Shown one piece after another: positions 9,008-17,410 of a stretch of DNA of 64,000 bases. Each line of letters opens with the position of its first letter. The stretch's first letter is position 1. The position numbers were made by a program, and so were the translations under genes. The DNA comes from Comamonadaceae bacterium UBA2121 (lineage in GTDB: Bacteria > Pseudomonadota > Gammaproteobacteria > Burkholderiales > Burkholderiaceae_C), in assembly GCA_002331385.1 (NCBI GenBank), contig DCYB01000013.1:186001-250000 (forward strand), in the 5' to 3' direction. The notes under the pieces were generated by a model. The model was not told the DNA's origin. It saw only the letters and a program-made list of their open reading frames with translations, and ran no database searches.

Positions 9008-9922
9008 ATGTCCATGCACTTTGATCTTGTTGACCTGCGCCTGATGGTGCGCATTGCTGAAGCCAACAGCATGACCCGGGGCGCTGAGCTGTCCTTCATA
9101 TCGCTCCCGGCAGCGAGTACGCGCATCAAGAATCTGGAAGAGAGCATCGGCACCAAACTGCTGTATCGCACCAGTCAGGGCGTGACGCTGACGCCGCCCG
9201 GTCAATCCTTCGTGACGCATGCGCGCACGGTGCTCGGGCAAATCGAGCATCTGCGCGGCGACATGCAGGAATATGCCAGCGGCATCAAAGGCCATGTGCG
9301 TGTGTTCGCCAACACCACTTCGCTCGGCGAATACCTGCCGGACGTGCTGCGCCACTATCTGCGCCGCAACCCGGACGTGAACATCGATCTGCGCGAGCGG
9401 CTGTCGCACGACATCGTCCGCGCGGTGACGGAGGGGCAGACCGACATCGGTATCGTCGCCGGGCTGGTGCGCACGGAAAATCTGGAAACGCTGCCATACC
9501 GCCGCGACCGGCTGGTGCTGGTGGTCCCCAAAGGCCATCCGCTGGATGGGCGCACGCAAGTGGATTTCGCCGATACGCTGGAGCTCTACCACATCGGCCT
9601 GCATGAATCGAGCGCCATCCACGCCTTCCTGCGCCAGGCCAGTGACCAACTGCATCGGCCCATCAAGTTGCGCATCCAGTTGGGCAACTTCGAGACGGCC
9701 TGCCGCATGATCGAGTCGCGCGTGGGCGTGGGCATTCTTCCCGAGTCGGCCGCGAGCCGCCACGCGCAGACCATGGACATCAGCATCGTGCCGTTGTCGG
9801 ACGCCTGGTCGGTGCGCGAGATGCAGATCTGCGTGCGCAGCATGGACGCGCTGCCCACCTTTGCGCGGGAATTGGTCGAGCTGCTGGTGGACGACGCGCA
9901 GGGCAGACTGCAGCTCGATTGA
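9008..9922 (+). CDS. LysR-family transcriptional regulator
   Basis: A 304-residue LysR protein: helix-turn-helix at residues about 6-65 (LVDLRLMVRIAEANSMTRGA, LPAASTRIKNLEESIG, TPPGQSFVTHAR), then an effector domain with GHVRVFANTTSLGEYLP and the NFETACRMIESRVGVGILP stretch seen in close homologues. Its gene is divergent from the CaiB-type CoA-transferase and converges with the acyl-CoA dehydrogenase gene 47 bases away, so it most likely controls the transferase and possibly the long catabolic run. Confidence 0.9.
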   Translation: MSMHFDLVDLRLMVRIAEANSMTRGAELSFISLPAASTRIKNLEESIGTKLLYRTSQGVTLTPPGQSFVTHARTVLGQIEHLRGDMQEYASGIKGHVRVFANTTSLGEYLPDVLRHYLRRNPDVNIDLRERLSHDIVRAVTEGQTDIGIVAGLVRTENLETLPYRRDRLVLVVPKGHPLDGRTQVDFADTLELYHIGLHESSAIHAFLRQASDQLHRPIKLRIQLGNFETACRMIESRVGVGILPESAASRHAQTMDISIVPLSDAWSVREMQICVRSMDALPTFARELVELLVDDAQGRLQLD

Positions 9923-9969
9923 GCCGCGCTGCCCCGGCGTGATCCGTCGTATCTACCGTATCAGCCGAC

Positions 9970-11127
9970 TCAGCCGTTACGGGCTTCGCGGATCATGTTG
10001 CGCGCAATGATGATCTGCTGGATCTGCGTGGTGCCTTCATAAAGGCGGAAGAGGCGCACGTCGCGGTAAAAGCGTTCGATGCCGAATTCGGCCAGATAGC
10101 CCGATCCGCCCAGAATCTGCACCGCGCGGTCTGCCACGCGGCCCACCATCTCGGTGGCGAACATCTTGCTGCAGGACGCTTGCGTCGACACGTTCTGGCC
10201 GTCGTCGCGGCGTCTGGCGGCGTCGATCACCATGCATTCCGCTGCATAGATTTCGGCCTCGCTGTCAGCCAGCATGGCCTGCACCAACTGGAATTCGCAA
10301 ATAGGCTGGCCGAACTGCTTGCGCTCCAGTGCGTACTGCAGCGCATCGCGCAAAATGCGGCGGGCCACGCCCACGGCCACCGCAGCAATGTGGATGCGGC
10401 CCTTGTCCAGCACCTTCATGGCCGTCTTGAAGCCTTGGCCCTCCTTGAGCCCAATGAGATTGGCGGCGGGAACGCGCACGTTGTCGAAGAACACATCGCA
10501 AGTGTGCGCGCCGCGCTGGCCCATTTTCACGTCGTTCTTGCCAAAGCTGATGCCGGGCGTGTTGGCATCGAGGATGAACGCGGACACGCCGCCCGATCCC
10601 TTGTTGGCGGGATCGGTGCGCGCCATGAGCGTGAACATGCCCGCGTGCGGCGCGTTGGTGATGAAGCGCTTGTTGCCGTTGACGATGTAGTCATCGCCAT
10701 CGCGAATGGCGGTGGTGCGCAGCGAAGCGGCGTCCGAGCCCGCCTCGGGTTCGGTGAGTGCAAATGAGGCGATCACTTCACCCGTCGCCAGCTTGGGCAG
10801 CCACTGCGCCTGCTGCTCGGGCGTGCCATCGATCAGGATGCCTTGCGATCCGATCCCCACGGTGGTGCCGATCACGGAGCGGAAGGCGGGCGCTGTCTGG
10901 CACAGCTCGAACAGCACGCGCACTTCTTCTTCCATGGTCAGTTCCAGCCCGCCGAATTGCTCGGGGATGGTCATGCCGAACAGGCCCAGTTCGCGCATTT
11001 CCTGGACGATGTCTTCCGGGATTTCGTCGGTTTCGGCGACGATGTTTTCTGCCGGCACCAGCCGTTCCCTGACGAACCGGCGCACGCTGTCGAGCAAGGC
11101 TTCCAAAGTTTCCTGGTCACGAATCAT
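9970..11127 (-). CDS. Acyl-CoA dehydrogenase
   Basis: A 385-residue FAD enzyme that introduces an alpha,beta double bond into an acyl-CoA. The order is the normal one: N-terminal helices, a central beta domain with FALTEPEAGSDAAS and FITNAPHAGMFT, then the C-terminal helices. RLYEGTTQIQQIIIARNMI near the end carries the expected catalytic Glu (in YEGT). It is the last gene of a minus-strand run starting at 18328; 18 bases separate it from the thiolase-like gene upstream, so it is co-transcribed. Chain-length preference cannot be read. Confidence 0.93.
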   Translation of the reverse strand: MIRDQETLEALLDSVRRFVRERLVPAENIVAETDEIPEDIVQEMRELGLFGMTIPEQFGGLELTMEEEVRVLFELCQTAPAFRSVIGTTVGIGSQGILIDGTPEQQAQWLPKLATGEVIASFALTEPEAGSDAASLRTTAIRDGDDYIVNGNKRFITNAPHAGMFTLMARTDPANKGSGGVSAFILDANTPGISFGKNDVKMGQRGAHTCDVFFDNVRVPAANLIGLKEGQGFKTAMKVLDKGRIHIAAVAVGVARRILRDALQYALERKQFGQPICEFQLVQAMLADSEAEIYAAECMVIDAARRRDDGQNVSTQASCSKMFATEMVGRVADRAVQILGGSGYLAEFGIERFYRDVRLFRLYEGTTQIQQIIIARNMIREARNG

Positions 11128-11145
11128 GGGTGGTTTCCTTGCGAA

Positions 11146-12372
11146 TTACAGAGCGTCCGCCGTGCCGAGAATGGCCGTGGACTGACTGGAGAGCGTGCCG
11201 CCATTGCCATGGCAGACGGCGGTGTTGTGGCGCTGGAGCTGGCGTTGGCCGGCCTGTCCACGCAACTGGCGCACGGCTTCGATCAGCGTGAAGATGCCGT
11301 ACATGCCCGGATGCACGCACGACAGCCCGCCGCCATTGGTATTGACCGCCAGACGTCCGCCGGGCGCAATCGCGCCGTTCTGCACGAACGCGCCGCCTTC
11401 GCCCTTGGCGCAGAAGCCCAGGTCTTCCAGAAAGAGAATGGTGTTGATGGTGAAGGCGTCATACAACTGCGCCATGTCCATGTCGCGCGCGCTCAGGCCT
11501 GCCATGGCGAATGCCTGCGCGCCCGACTGTGCTGCCGAGGTGGTGGTGAGGTCGGGCATGCTGGAGATCTGGCGGTTCCAGATCGCCGTGGCGTTGCCCA
11601 GCACATAGACGGGCGCCTGCGGCAGATCGCGCGCACGGTCGGCGCGCGTCAACACGATGGCGCCCGCGCCGTCGGTCACCAGACAGCAATCGCGCACGCC
11701 CAGCGGGCTGGCGATGGTGCGGGCAGAGAGCACATCTTCGATGCTGAGTGCATCGCGCATGAAGGCTTCGGGATTCTGCTGCGCCCACGCACGCGCGGCC
11801 ACCGCCACTTCTGCGAGTTGCTCGCGCGTGGTGCCAAATTCATGCATGTGGCGCGCCGCTGCCAGCGCATATGCCGTGACGGGCAGCACCGGATCGTAGG
11901 GATGCTCGTAGGGCTGCGGGTCCATGAACCGGCGCGCCGCCACGCTCTCCTTGCGCCCGAAGGCTGCGGAGCGCTGTGCGCTGCCATAGCAGATGAGCAC
12001 CGCGTTGCACTGGCCCGCGTCGAGCGCGCGGATGGCGGGCAGCAAGTGGGCGATGAAGCTGCTGCCGCCCACCATGGTGCCATCCACATACGTGGGGTTG
12101 ATGCCCAGATGCTCGATGACGGGCATGGTCCACATCGTGGAGTTGACGCTGCACGTCGCCAGCCCGTCGATGTCCTGCATGGTCAGGCCCGCATCGGCCA
12201 CGGCGGCTTGCGCCGCGCGCGCGAGCAGGGTCATGTCGTCCATGCCGGGCGATTCGCCGCAACCATAGGTGGCCGCGCCCGCGATGACGACCTTGCCGCG
12301 CAGAGCGCGATTCACGGCGCCCGCATCGAAGGACGAGTGGGGAATGTTGGGCGTGTGTGCGCGGGTGCTCAT
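11146..12372 (-). CDS. Thiolase-fold protein lacking the catalytic Cys (Ltp-like, possible aldolase)
   Basis: A 408-residue thiolase-superfamily protein of the lipid-transfer/SCP-x type. Where thiolases carry the nucleophilic Cys (after the first Rossmann-like repeat) this protein has VGGSSFIAHL at about 101-110, with no Cys. It keeps YDAFT (Tyr304), LSCVHPGMYG (His354, Tyr358) and the C-terminal HGNGGTLSSQS. Such Cys-less members, paired with a DUF35 protein, include the steroid side-chain retro-aldolase Ltp2. Here the start overlaps the stop of the DUF35 gene (ATGA), which argues for a tight complex. Inference: a retro-aldol cleavage of a beta-hydroxyacyl-CoA rather than thiolysis. A degradative thiolase with an unusual nucleophile is the alternative. 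Confidence 0.82.
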   Translation of the reverse strand: MSTRAHTPNIPHSSFDAGAVNRALRGKVVIAGAATYGCGESPGMDDMTLLARAAQAAVADAGLTMQDIDGLATCSVNSTMWTMPVIEHLGINPTYVDGTMVGGSSFIAHLLPAIRALDAGQCNAVLICYGSAQRSAAFGRKESVAARRFMDPQPYEHPYDPVLPVTAYALAAARHMHEFGTTREQLAEVAVAARAWAQQNPEAFMRDALSIEDVLSARTIASPLGVRDCCLVTDGAGAIVLTRADRARDLPQAPVYVLGNATAIWNRQISSMPDLTTTSAAQSGAQAFAMAGLSARDMDMAQLYDAFTINTILFLEDLGFCAKGEGGAFVQNGAIAPGGRLAVNTNGGGLSCVHPGMYGIFTLIEAVRQLRGQAGQRQLQRHNTAVCHGNGGTLSSQSTAILGTADAL

Positions 12373-12755
12373 GCTTGGTCTCCCTGTGCTGCTGCGGGGT
12401 GGAACACGACCAGTCCACGGCCATCGCGCTGGGCGACGCGCGCCTGCACGCGCTGGCCGATGACGACGTGGTCGGAAGGTACGTCTTCCACGCGGCTCAT
12501 CATGCGCACGCCTTCGTCCAGATCGATCAGTGCCACGTTGTAGTTGCCGCCTGCATCCGGCTTGCGGTGAATGGTGCTGGTCGAATAGACGGTGCCAAGG
12601 CCGCTGGCACGTACCCAGCGCAGCGAACCGGCGCCGCAATGCGGGCACAGTTCGCGAGGGTTGAAGACATGCTTCTGGCATTGCGGGCACTGCTGGATGC
12701 AGAAGCGGCCAGCGTCGAGCTCGGCCTGATAGTGGGTTTGTGCGCTCATTTGCAT
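12369..12755 (-). CDS. DUF35 zinc-ribbon/OB-fold protein, partner of thiolase-like protein
   Basis: A 128-residue protein. Two CxxC knuckles (CPQC and CPHC, residues about 22-40) form a rubredoxin-like zinc ribbon, followed by an OB fold (TVYSTSTIHRKP, NVALIDLDEGVRMMSRV, IGQRVQARV). DUF35 proteins bind acyl-CoA and partner thiolase-fold enzymes. Its stop overlaps the start of the thiolase-like gene by ATGA, so the two are probably made in equal amounts. The start at 12755 has AGGAGA 9 bases upstream; a second Met two codons later is possible. Confidence 0.9.
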   Translation of the reverse strand: MQMSAQTHYQAELDAGRFCIQQCPQCQKHVFNPRELCPHCGAGSLRWVRASGLGTVYSTSTIHRKPDAGGNYNVALIDLDEGVRMMSRVEDVPSDHVVIGQRVQARVAQRDGRGLVVFHPAAAQGDQA

Positions 12756-12864
12756 GTGAGGGCGTCTCCTTTTGATCTTGTTGGATAGGACTCTTGCAGC
12801 ATGCCTTCCCGCATGCTTTTCTTCAATTCAGCAATCTGGAAGGGAGTCTTTGGGTGGCGAAAGT

Positions 12865-14394
12865 TCAGCCCTGTGCGTGCAACTGCGCAAGCCGCTCGTG
12901 CAACACGCGCTTCATCACTTTGCCGTTGCCGCTGGTGGGCAGTTCATCGAGGACGTAGATGTGCGCAGGCTGCTTGTAGGGAGCCAGCAGGCGCTTGAGG
13001 TGCGCGCGCAGGGCAGCATCGTCCAGCGTGGCACCGGGGCGCAGCTCGACAAAGGCGACGATGTCCTCGTTGCCATCGCCAGCGGGGCGACCGATGACCG
13101 CCGCGCGCTGCACACCGGGGAACTGGTTGAGCGCGGTTTCCACTTCTGCCGGATAGACGTTGAAGCCCGAGCGGATGATCATCTCTTTGAGGCGACCGAC
13201 CACGAACAACGCGCCGTCCGGATGCATTTCGCCCAGATCGCCGCTGGCGTACCAGCCGCCATCTCGCATGACGGCGCGTGTGGCCGCGTCGTCGCGGAAG
13301 TAACCCGGCATGAGGCCGCGCCCGCGCAGCCAGAGTTCACCCCGCTCGCCGGAAGGACGCTCAACGCCGGTCGCGGGATCGGTGACGCGCACTTGCGCTT
13401 CATCGACGACGTACCCCGCCGAGGTGTCCGCGCGCTGTTCGCCAAGGCGCGTCAGATGGATCGATCCCGCATATTCCGACAAGCCGTAGCCGTGGTGCAG
13501 CGTCTGCCCGAAGGCGTGTTCGACGCGCTGCTTCAACGACAGGTCGAGCGGGCCGGCGCCGGTATACACATAGCGCAGCGCGGGCGCGTGGGGATGTTCG
13601 ATGCCGCGCGCGTGCATGTGGGCGAGCAAGCGCGAATACAGCGCGGGCGGGCCTTGCAACTGGGACACACCTTCGCGTGCGAGGGCGTCGAGCAATTGTG
13701 CCGGATCGAACTGCGAGCGCATGACCAACTGCGCACCGGCGGCGAGCGATGCCATCAGCACCGTGACGAGTCCGAAGATGTGCGTCATCGGCACGAAGGC
13801 GTAGCTGCGATCGTTGTGGTCGAGCCGCCGTGATGCGGCAGACACCCGCGCAAAGTGCAGCAAGGCATCGTGCGTGAGCATCACCGCCTTGGGCTCGCCT
13901 GTGGTGCCGGAGGTGAAGATCAGCGCGGCCAGGGCATCGTCCGGATTGCGCAGGGTGACGCGCTCTGGCGTGCAGTGCGCGTTCACCGCACTGTGCGAGA
14001 GCCCGGGAACCGCGGACGCCGTGGCGCCCCAGCGCGTCGCATGGTCGCGCGCGTTGCGCGAAGCGGCGCTGGTGAAATACAGCAGCCGTGCATCGGCCTT
14101 GCGCGCGAAGGCGTCGATCTCTCCGTCCGCCATGCGCGCATTGACGCCGCAAAACCACGCGCCAATGCGCGAGCACGCAAAGATCAGGGCGGCGTGCTCA
14201 GGACAGTTCTCGGCCACGACCAGCACGCGGTCGTCCCGCCGCACGCCGAGCTCGCGCAGTTCGCGCTCGAGCACGTCGGTGAGATCGCCGATGTCGCGGA
14301 ACGTGAGCGCGGGGCCGTCCAGCGGATGAATGAAAGGCTGTCCGGGCGCCGCTTCCAGCCAGTGTGCGAGCAGGTGATGGATGCGGTCACTCAT
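12865..14394 (-). CDS. Acyl-CoA ligase, AMP-forming
   Basis: A 509-residue ANL-superfamily ligase that activates a carboxylic acid with ATP and CoA. It shows the P-loop LIFTSGTTGEPKAVMLTH, the adenine motif GYGLSEYAG, YASGDLGEMHPDG, the hinge GRLKEMIIRSGFNVYPAEVE, and the C-terminal catalytic Lys in PTSGNGKVMKR. I placed the start at the ATG at 14394 (AAGGA 11 bases upstream) rather than the GTG eight codons earlier. It follows a Bug receptor gene after 31 bases, which links periplasmic capture of an acid directly to its activation. Substrate unknown. Confidence 0.92.
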   Translation of the reverse strand: MSDRIHHLLAHWLEAAPGQPFIHPLDGPALTFRDIGDLTDVLERELRELGVRRDDRVLVVAENCPEHAALIFACSRIGAWFCGVNARMADGEIDAFARKADARLLYFTSAASRNARDHATRWGATASAVPGLSHSAVNAHCTPERVTLRNPDDALAALIFTSGTTGEPKAVMLTHDALLHFARVSAASRRLDHNDRSYAFVPMTHIFGLVTVLMASLAAGAQLVMRSQFDPAQLLDALAREGVSQLQGPPALYSRLLAHMHARGIEHPHAPALRYVYTGAGPLDLSLKQRVEHAFGQTLHHGYGLSEYAGSIHLTRLGEQRADTSAGYVVDEAQVRVTDPATGVERPSGERGELWLRGRGLMPGYFRDDAATRAVMRDGGWYASGDLGEMHPDGALFVVGRLKEMIIRSGFNVYPAEVETALNQFPGVQRAAVIGRPAGDGNEDIVAFVELRPGATLDDAALRAHLKRLLAPYKQPAHIYVLDELPTSGNGKVMKRVLHERLAQLHAQG

Positions 14395-14425
14395 GAGCGG
14401 AAACGTCCTTGGCTTCACCCACGCA

Positions 14426-15415
14426 TCAATCGACGACGATGCCTTGCGTCACGGTGGCCCACATGGCGCGCTCCTTGGCGGCGCGCTCGAAGAGCAACTG
14501 GGGCGCACCCGTCCATTCGTCGTAGCCCAGCTCCTTCAGGCGCTTGGACAACTCGGGCTGCTTGAGCGCCGCAGTGATGGCCTGGTTGAGCTTGGTGGTG
14601 AGCTCGGGCGCCATGCCCTTCGGGCCGTACACGCCATACCAGCCGCCGACATCGAAGCCCTTCAGGCTGTCAATGCCCGATTCGGCCAGCGTGGGGACGT
14701 CGGGCAGCATGGCGTTGCGCTGTGGCGAGGTGACGCCAATCGCGCGTACTTTCTTGCCGTGGATGTAGCCGCTGGCGGTGCTGATGATGTCCATCATCAT
14801 GCTGATCTGTCCGCCGATCACGTCCGTCATCGCGGGCGCGTTGCCCTTGTAGGGGATGTGGTTGAGGTCGACGCCGCTCTTGCGCGCAAACAGCAGCATG
14901 CCCAGATGGTTGGAGCCGCCCACGCCGGCCGAGCCGTAGCTCAGTTGCTTGGGATGCGTCTTCGCGTATTCGACCAGTTCCTTGGCGTTCTTGAAGGGCT
15001 GGTCGTTGTTGGCGACCAGCACGTTGTAGTAGCTCAGTACCGGCGCGATCGCGGTCAGGTCCTTCTGAGGGTCGAAGGGCATCTTCGACATCACGTTCGG
15101 GCTGATGGTGACGGTCGGGCTGGCGGCAAACCACAGGGTCAGGCCATCGGGTTTGGCGCGCGACACTTCCGAGGCCGCCATCGTGGCGTTGGCACCGGGC
15201 TTGTTTTCCACGACCACGGTGGCGCCCAGTTCCTTGGTGAGCGCTACGCTCAGCAGCCGTGCACCCTGATCCACAGGGCCGCCAGCCGAGTAGCCGACCA
15301 ATAACCGGATGGGCTGGTTGTCCTGCGCCATGGCGGGCAGGGCAGCCAGTGAGGTGGTGAGGATGGCGGCTGACGCGATGGCGCCCAGTGCGGTGCGGCG
15401 GTGGAATGTGTGCAT
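14426..15415 (-). CDS. Bug/TctC-family periplasmic solute receptor
   Basis: A 329-residue receptor with a cleavable signal (TALGAIASAAILTTSLAAL, site near AMAQ) and the family marks IRLLVGYSAGGPVDQGAR, VVVENKPGANATMA, HIPYKGNAPAMTDVIGGQ and LPDVPTLAESG. The start at 15415 has GGAGA well spaced. It is embedded between the crotonase and acyl-CoA ligase genes, so its ligand is very likely the carboxylate that this pathway degrades. No TctA/TctB genes are adjacent. Confidence 0.92.
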   Translation of the reverse strand: MHTFHRRTALGAIASAAILTTSLAALPAMAQDNQPIRLLVGYSAGGPVDQGARLLSVALTKELGATVVVENKPGANATMAASEVSRAKPDGLTLWFAASPTVTISPNVMSKMPFDPQKDLTAIAPVLSYYNVLVANNDQPFKNAKELVEYAKTHPKQLSYGSAGVGGSNHLGMLLFARKSGVDLNHIPYKGNAPAMTDVIGGQISMMMDIISTASGYIHGKKVRAIGVTSPQRNAMLPDVPTLAESGIDSLKGFDVGGWYGVYGPKGMAPELTTKLNQAITAALKQPELSKRLKELGYDEWTGAPQLLFERAAKERAMWATVTQGIVVD

Positions 15416-15661
15416 GTGCCTGTCTCCGGATGTAGTTGTAGATGACTGAACAACGAAAACCGGTGCGCAGTCGTAAGCCAACCGGCACCAGCACCTATGC
15501 TGGGACTTTGTGCGCGCTGAGGGAATCTCGTTTTCCTGAAGGCTCACTTTGTCCCTCCTTAGTGGGGGTTAGCCCCGAGCCTTGGCACCTTGACGCGCAC
15601 AAGCGCGCCGTGCTGCTCCCTGCGTGAGGGAGCAACACGCAACGCGGTTGGAGGGGATGGG

Positions 15662-16468
15662 TTACTGGCCGCTTGCGCGGTCCCAGTCGAAAGCCAGCGG
15701 TTGCTTGCTCTTGAAACGCTGCACGGCGTCGTGGTGATACTCGGAGCCGCGGCAGATAGTCTGCGCGTAGGCTTCCAGCTCGGACATGGCGCGCGCGTCC
15801 AGCTCGAAGGCCTGATTCATGATGGTCTTGGACATGCCGATGGCTGCGGTGGACGCGGCCTTGAACCGTCCCGCCAAAGCGCGGGCTTCGGCCATGAGCG
15901 CCTCTGCGTTGTCCGCAATGTCGTAGACGATGCCGAGCTGCCGGGCCTCGTCCGCCATCACGGTGCGCGCGGTGAAGACCAGTTCCTTAGCCTTTTGCTG
16001 GCCGATGATGCGCGGCAGCAGTTGCATGGCACCCAGATCGGGCACCAGTCCGATGCGGCCAAACACCGCACAAAAGCGCGCCCGGGGCGTGGCCAGAATG
16101 AAGTCGGCCGCCAGTGCGAGGCTGAAGCCGGCGCCGAAAGCCGCGCCATCCACGGCCGCGATGACGGGCTTTTGCATGTTGACCAGTTCCGGAAACCACT
16201 GGTGCAGCTTGCGCATGCGTTCGCGCCAGTGCAGGCCGCCTTCGTCGGACTGCACCATGTGCGCGATGTCGCCGCCGGAGCAGAACGCACCGCCAGCGCC
16301 AGTGAGGATGACGGCCTTCACGGCATCATCGTCGCGCACGCGGATCAGGGCGGCGGGCAGTTCCGTGCGGATTTCGGGCGTGAGCGAATTGCGGGTTTCG
16401 GGCCGGTTGAGGGTGATGGTGGCGATGCCATCCACCACCTCGACGAGTACGCTGGGTTGGGCGCTCAT
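15662..16468 (-). CDS. Enoyl-CoA hydratase/isomerase (crotonase) family
   Basis: A 268-residue crotonase. The oxyanion-hole segments are visible as GAGGAFCSGGDIAHM and AAVDGAAFGAGFSLALAADF. The active-site helix reads FGRIGLVPDLGAMQLLPR, with Asp rather than Glu in the second acidic position, as in PaaG-like isomerases and some isomerase/hydratases, so hydration versus isomerisation is uncertain. The gene sits in the catabolic run, 38 bases after the MaoC gene and 246 bases before the Bug gene. Having both a crotonase and a MaoC hydratase suggests two different double-bond steps. Confidence 0.9.
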   Translation of the reverse strand: MSAQPSVLVEVVDGIATITLNRPETRNSLTPEIRTELPAALIRVRDDDAVKAVILTGAGGAFCSGGDIAHMVQSDEGGLHWRERMRKLHQWFPELVNMQKPVIAAVDGAAFGAGFSLALAADFILATPRARFCAVFGRIGLVPDLGAMQLLPRIIGQQKAKELVFTARTVMADEARQLGIVYDIADNAEALMAEARALAGRFKAASTAAIGMSKTIMNQAFELDARAMSELEAYAQTICRGSEYHHDAVQRFKSKQPLAFDWDRASGQ

Positions 16469-16506
16469 GCAAGGGTCCTTGGTTGAGGTGGGTTGGATGG
16501 GATGCG

Positions 16507-17400
16507 TCAGGCCAGTTCGGCGTGGCCGTGGCTGAGCACGACCAGATCACGCTCGGCCACACGCGCGCGCACCTGCAACTGGTTGGCATTGCCGCCGACG
16601 CGCCAGATGTCCGTGACCAGCGTTTCGCCCGGATACACCGGCGACGTGAACCGGATGTCCAGTCCCTTCAGGCGTGCGGGATTGTTGTCGCAGCATTGGC
16701 GCAGAATGGCGCGCGTGACCAGCCCGTAGCTGGCGAGACCGTGCAGGATCGGACGTTTGAAACCCGCCTCGCGCGCCACTTCCGGGTCGGCGTGCAGCGG
16801 GTTGTAGTCGCCCATGAGGCGATACAGCAGCGCTGCTTCCGGGCGAATGATTTGTGCGTCGCTCCAGTCCGGTTCCCGATCCGTGGGGGTGGCCACCAGC
16901 GGCGGCAGCGGGTCGTCGCTTGGCTGACCGCCGCCTTGCTGGCTGTATCCACCATCGCCGCGCAGCACCGAAACCTGCTGGACGGTGGCAATGAGGTCGC
17001 CCCCGGTGGTTTCCACGCGCCGCTCGGTTACCAGAATGGCGCCTTTGCCCTCGCCCTTGTCGGTGATGTGCGTGATGCGGTTGTGCCCCACCACCTCGGC
17101 ACTGGGAGGCAATGGGCGGTGCAGGCGCATGCGTTGCTCGCCGTGCAGCAGTTTCACCCAGTCGATGCCGGTGTCCGGCTCGCGTGCCCAGAAGCCGGGA
17201 TAGCCGAGCACCACGGCCTGCGACGGCAGGGCGAGCAGGCCACCGGGCATGCCTTCGTAGACAAAGGGCAGGGCGGTTTCGTCCATCGGGTCGTTGCCCA
17301 GACCCAGACTGAGCGCGTACAGCATGGTGTCGCGCTCGCTGTAGTGCTGGTGTTGCGGCGCAAAAGCGCGTTGCTTGAGTTGGTCGTATCGGATGGCCAT
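16507..17400 (-). CDS. MaoC-like enoyl-CoA hydratase (double hotdog)
   Basis: A 297-residue protein with two hotdog halves, like eukaryotic hydratase 2 and bacterial (R)-specific hydratases. The C-terminal half holds the active site: LYRLMGDYNPLHADP, with the Asp and His pair, then FKRPILHGLASYG. The N-terminal half contains the substrate cavity (YALSLGLGNDPMDE at about 27-40). It begins 10 bases from the stop of the SDR gene. SDR plus MaoC next to each other match the domain pair fused in peroxisomal HSD17B4, so they likely hydrate and then oxidise the same enoyl-CoA. Confidence 0.92.
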   Translation of the reverse strand: MAIRYDQLKQRAFAPQHQHYSERDTMLYALSLGLGNDPMDETALPFVYEGMPGGLLALPSQAVVLGYPGFWAREPDTGIDWVKLLHGEQRMRLHRPLPPSAEVVGHNRITHITDKGEGKGAILVTERRVETTGGDLIATVQQVSVLRGDGGYSQQGGGQPSDDPLPPLVATPTDREPDWSDAQIIRPEAALLYRLMGDYNPLHADPEVAREAGFKRPILHGLASYGLVTRAILRQCCDNNPARLKGLDIRFTSPVYPGETLVTDIWRVGGNANQLQVRARVAERDLVVLSHGHAELA

Positions 17401-17410
17401 GGCGCGCTCC

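Noticed and set aside
15614..15634. Hairpin (8-bp stem) between the crotonase and Bug genes as a terminator
   Set aside because: No T run on the minus strand. The genes on both sides belong to one catabolic run, so I did not call it a terminator; it may be a processing site.
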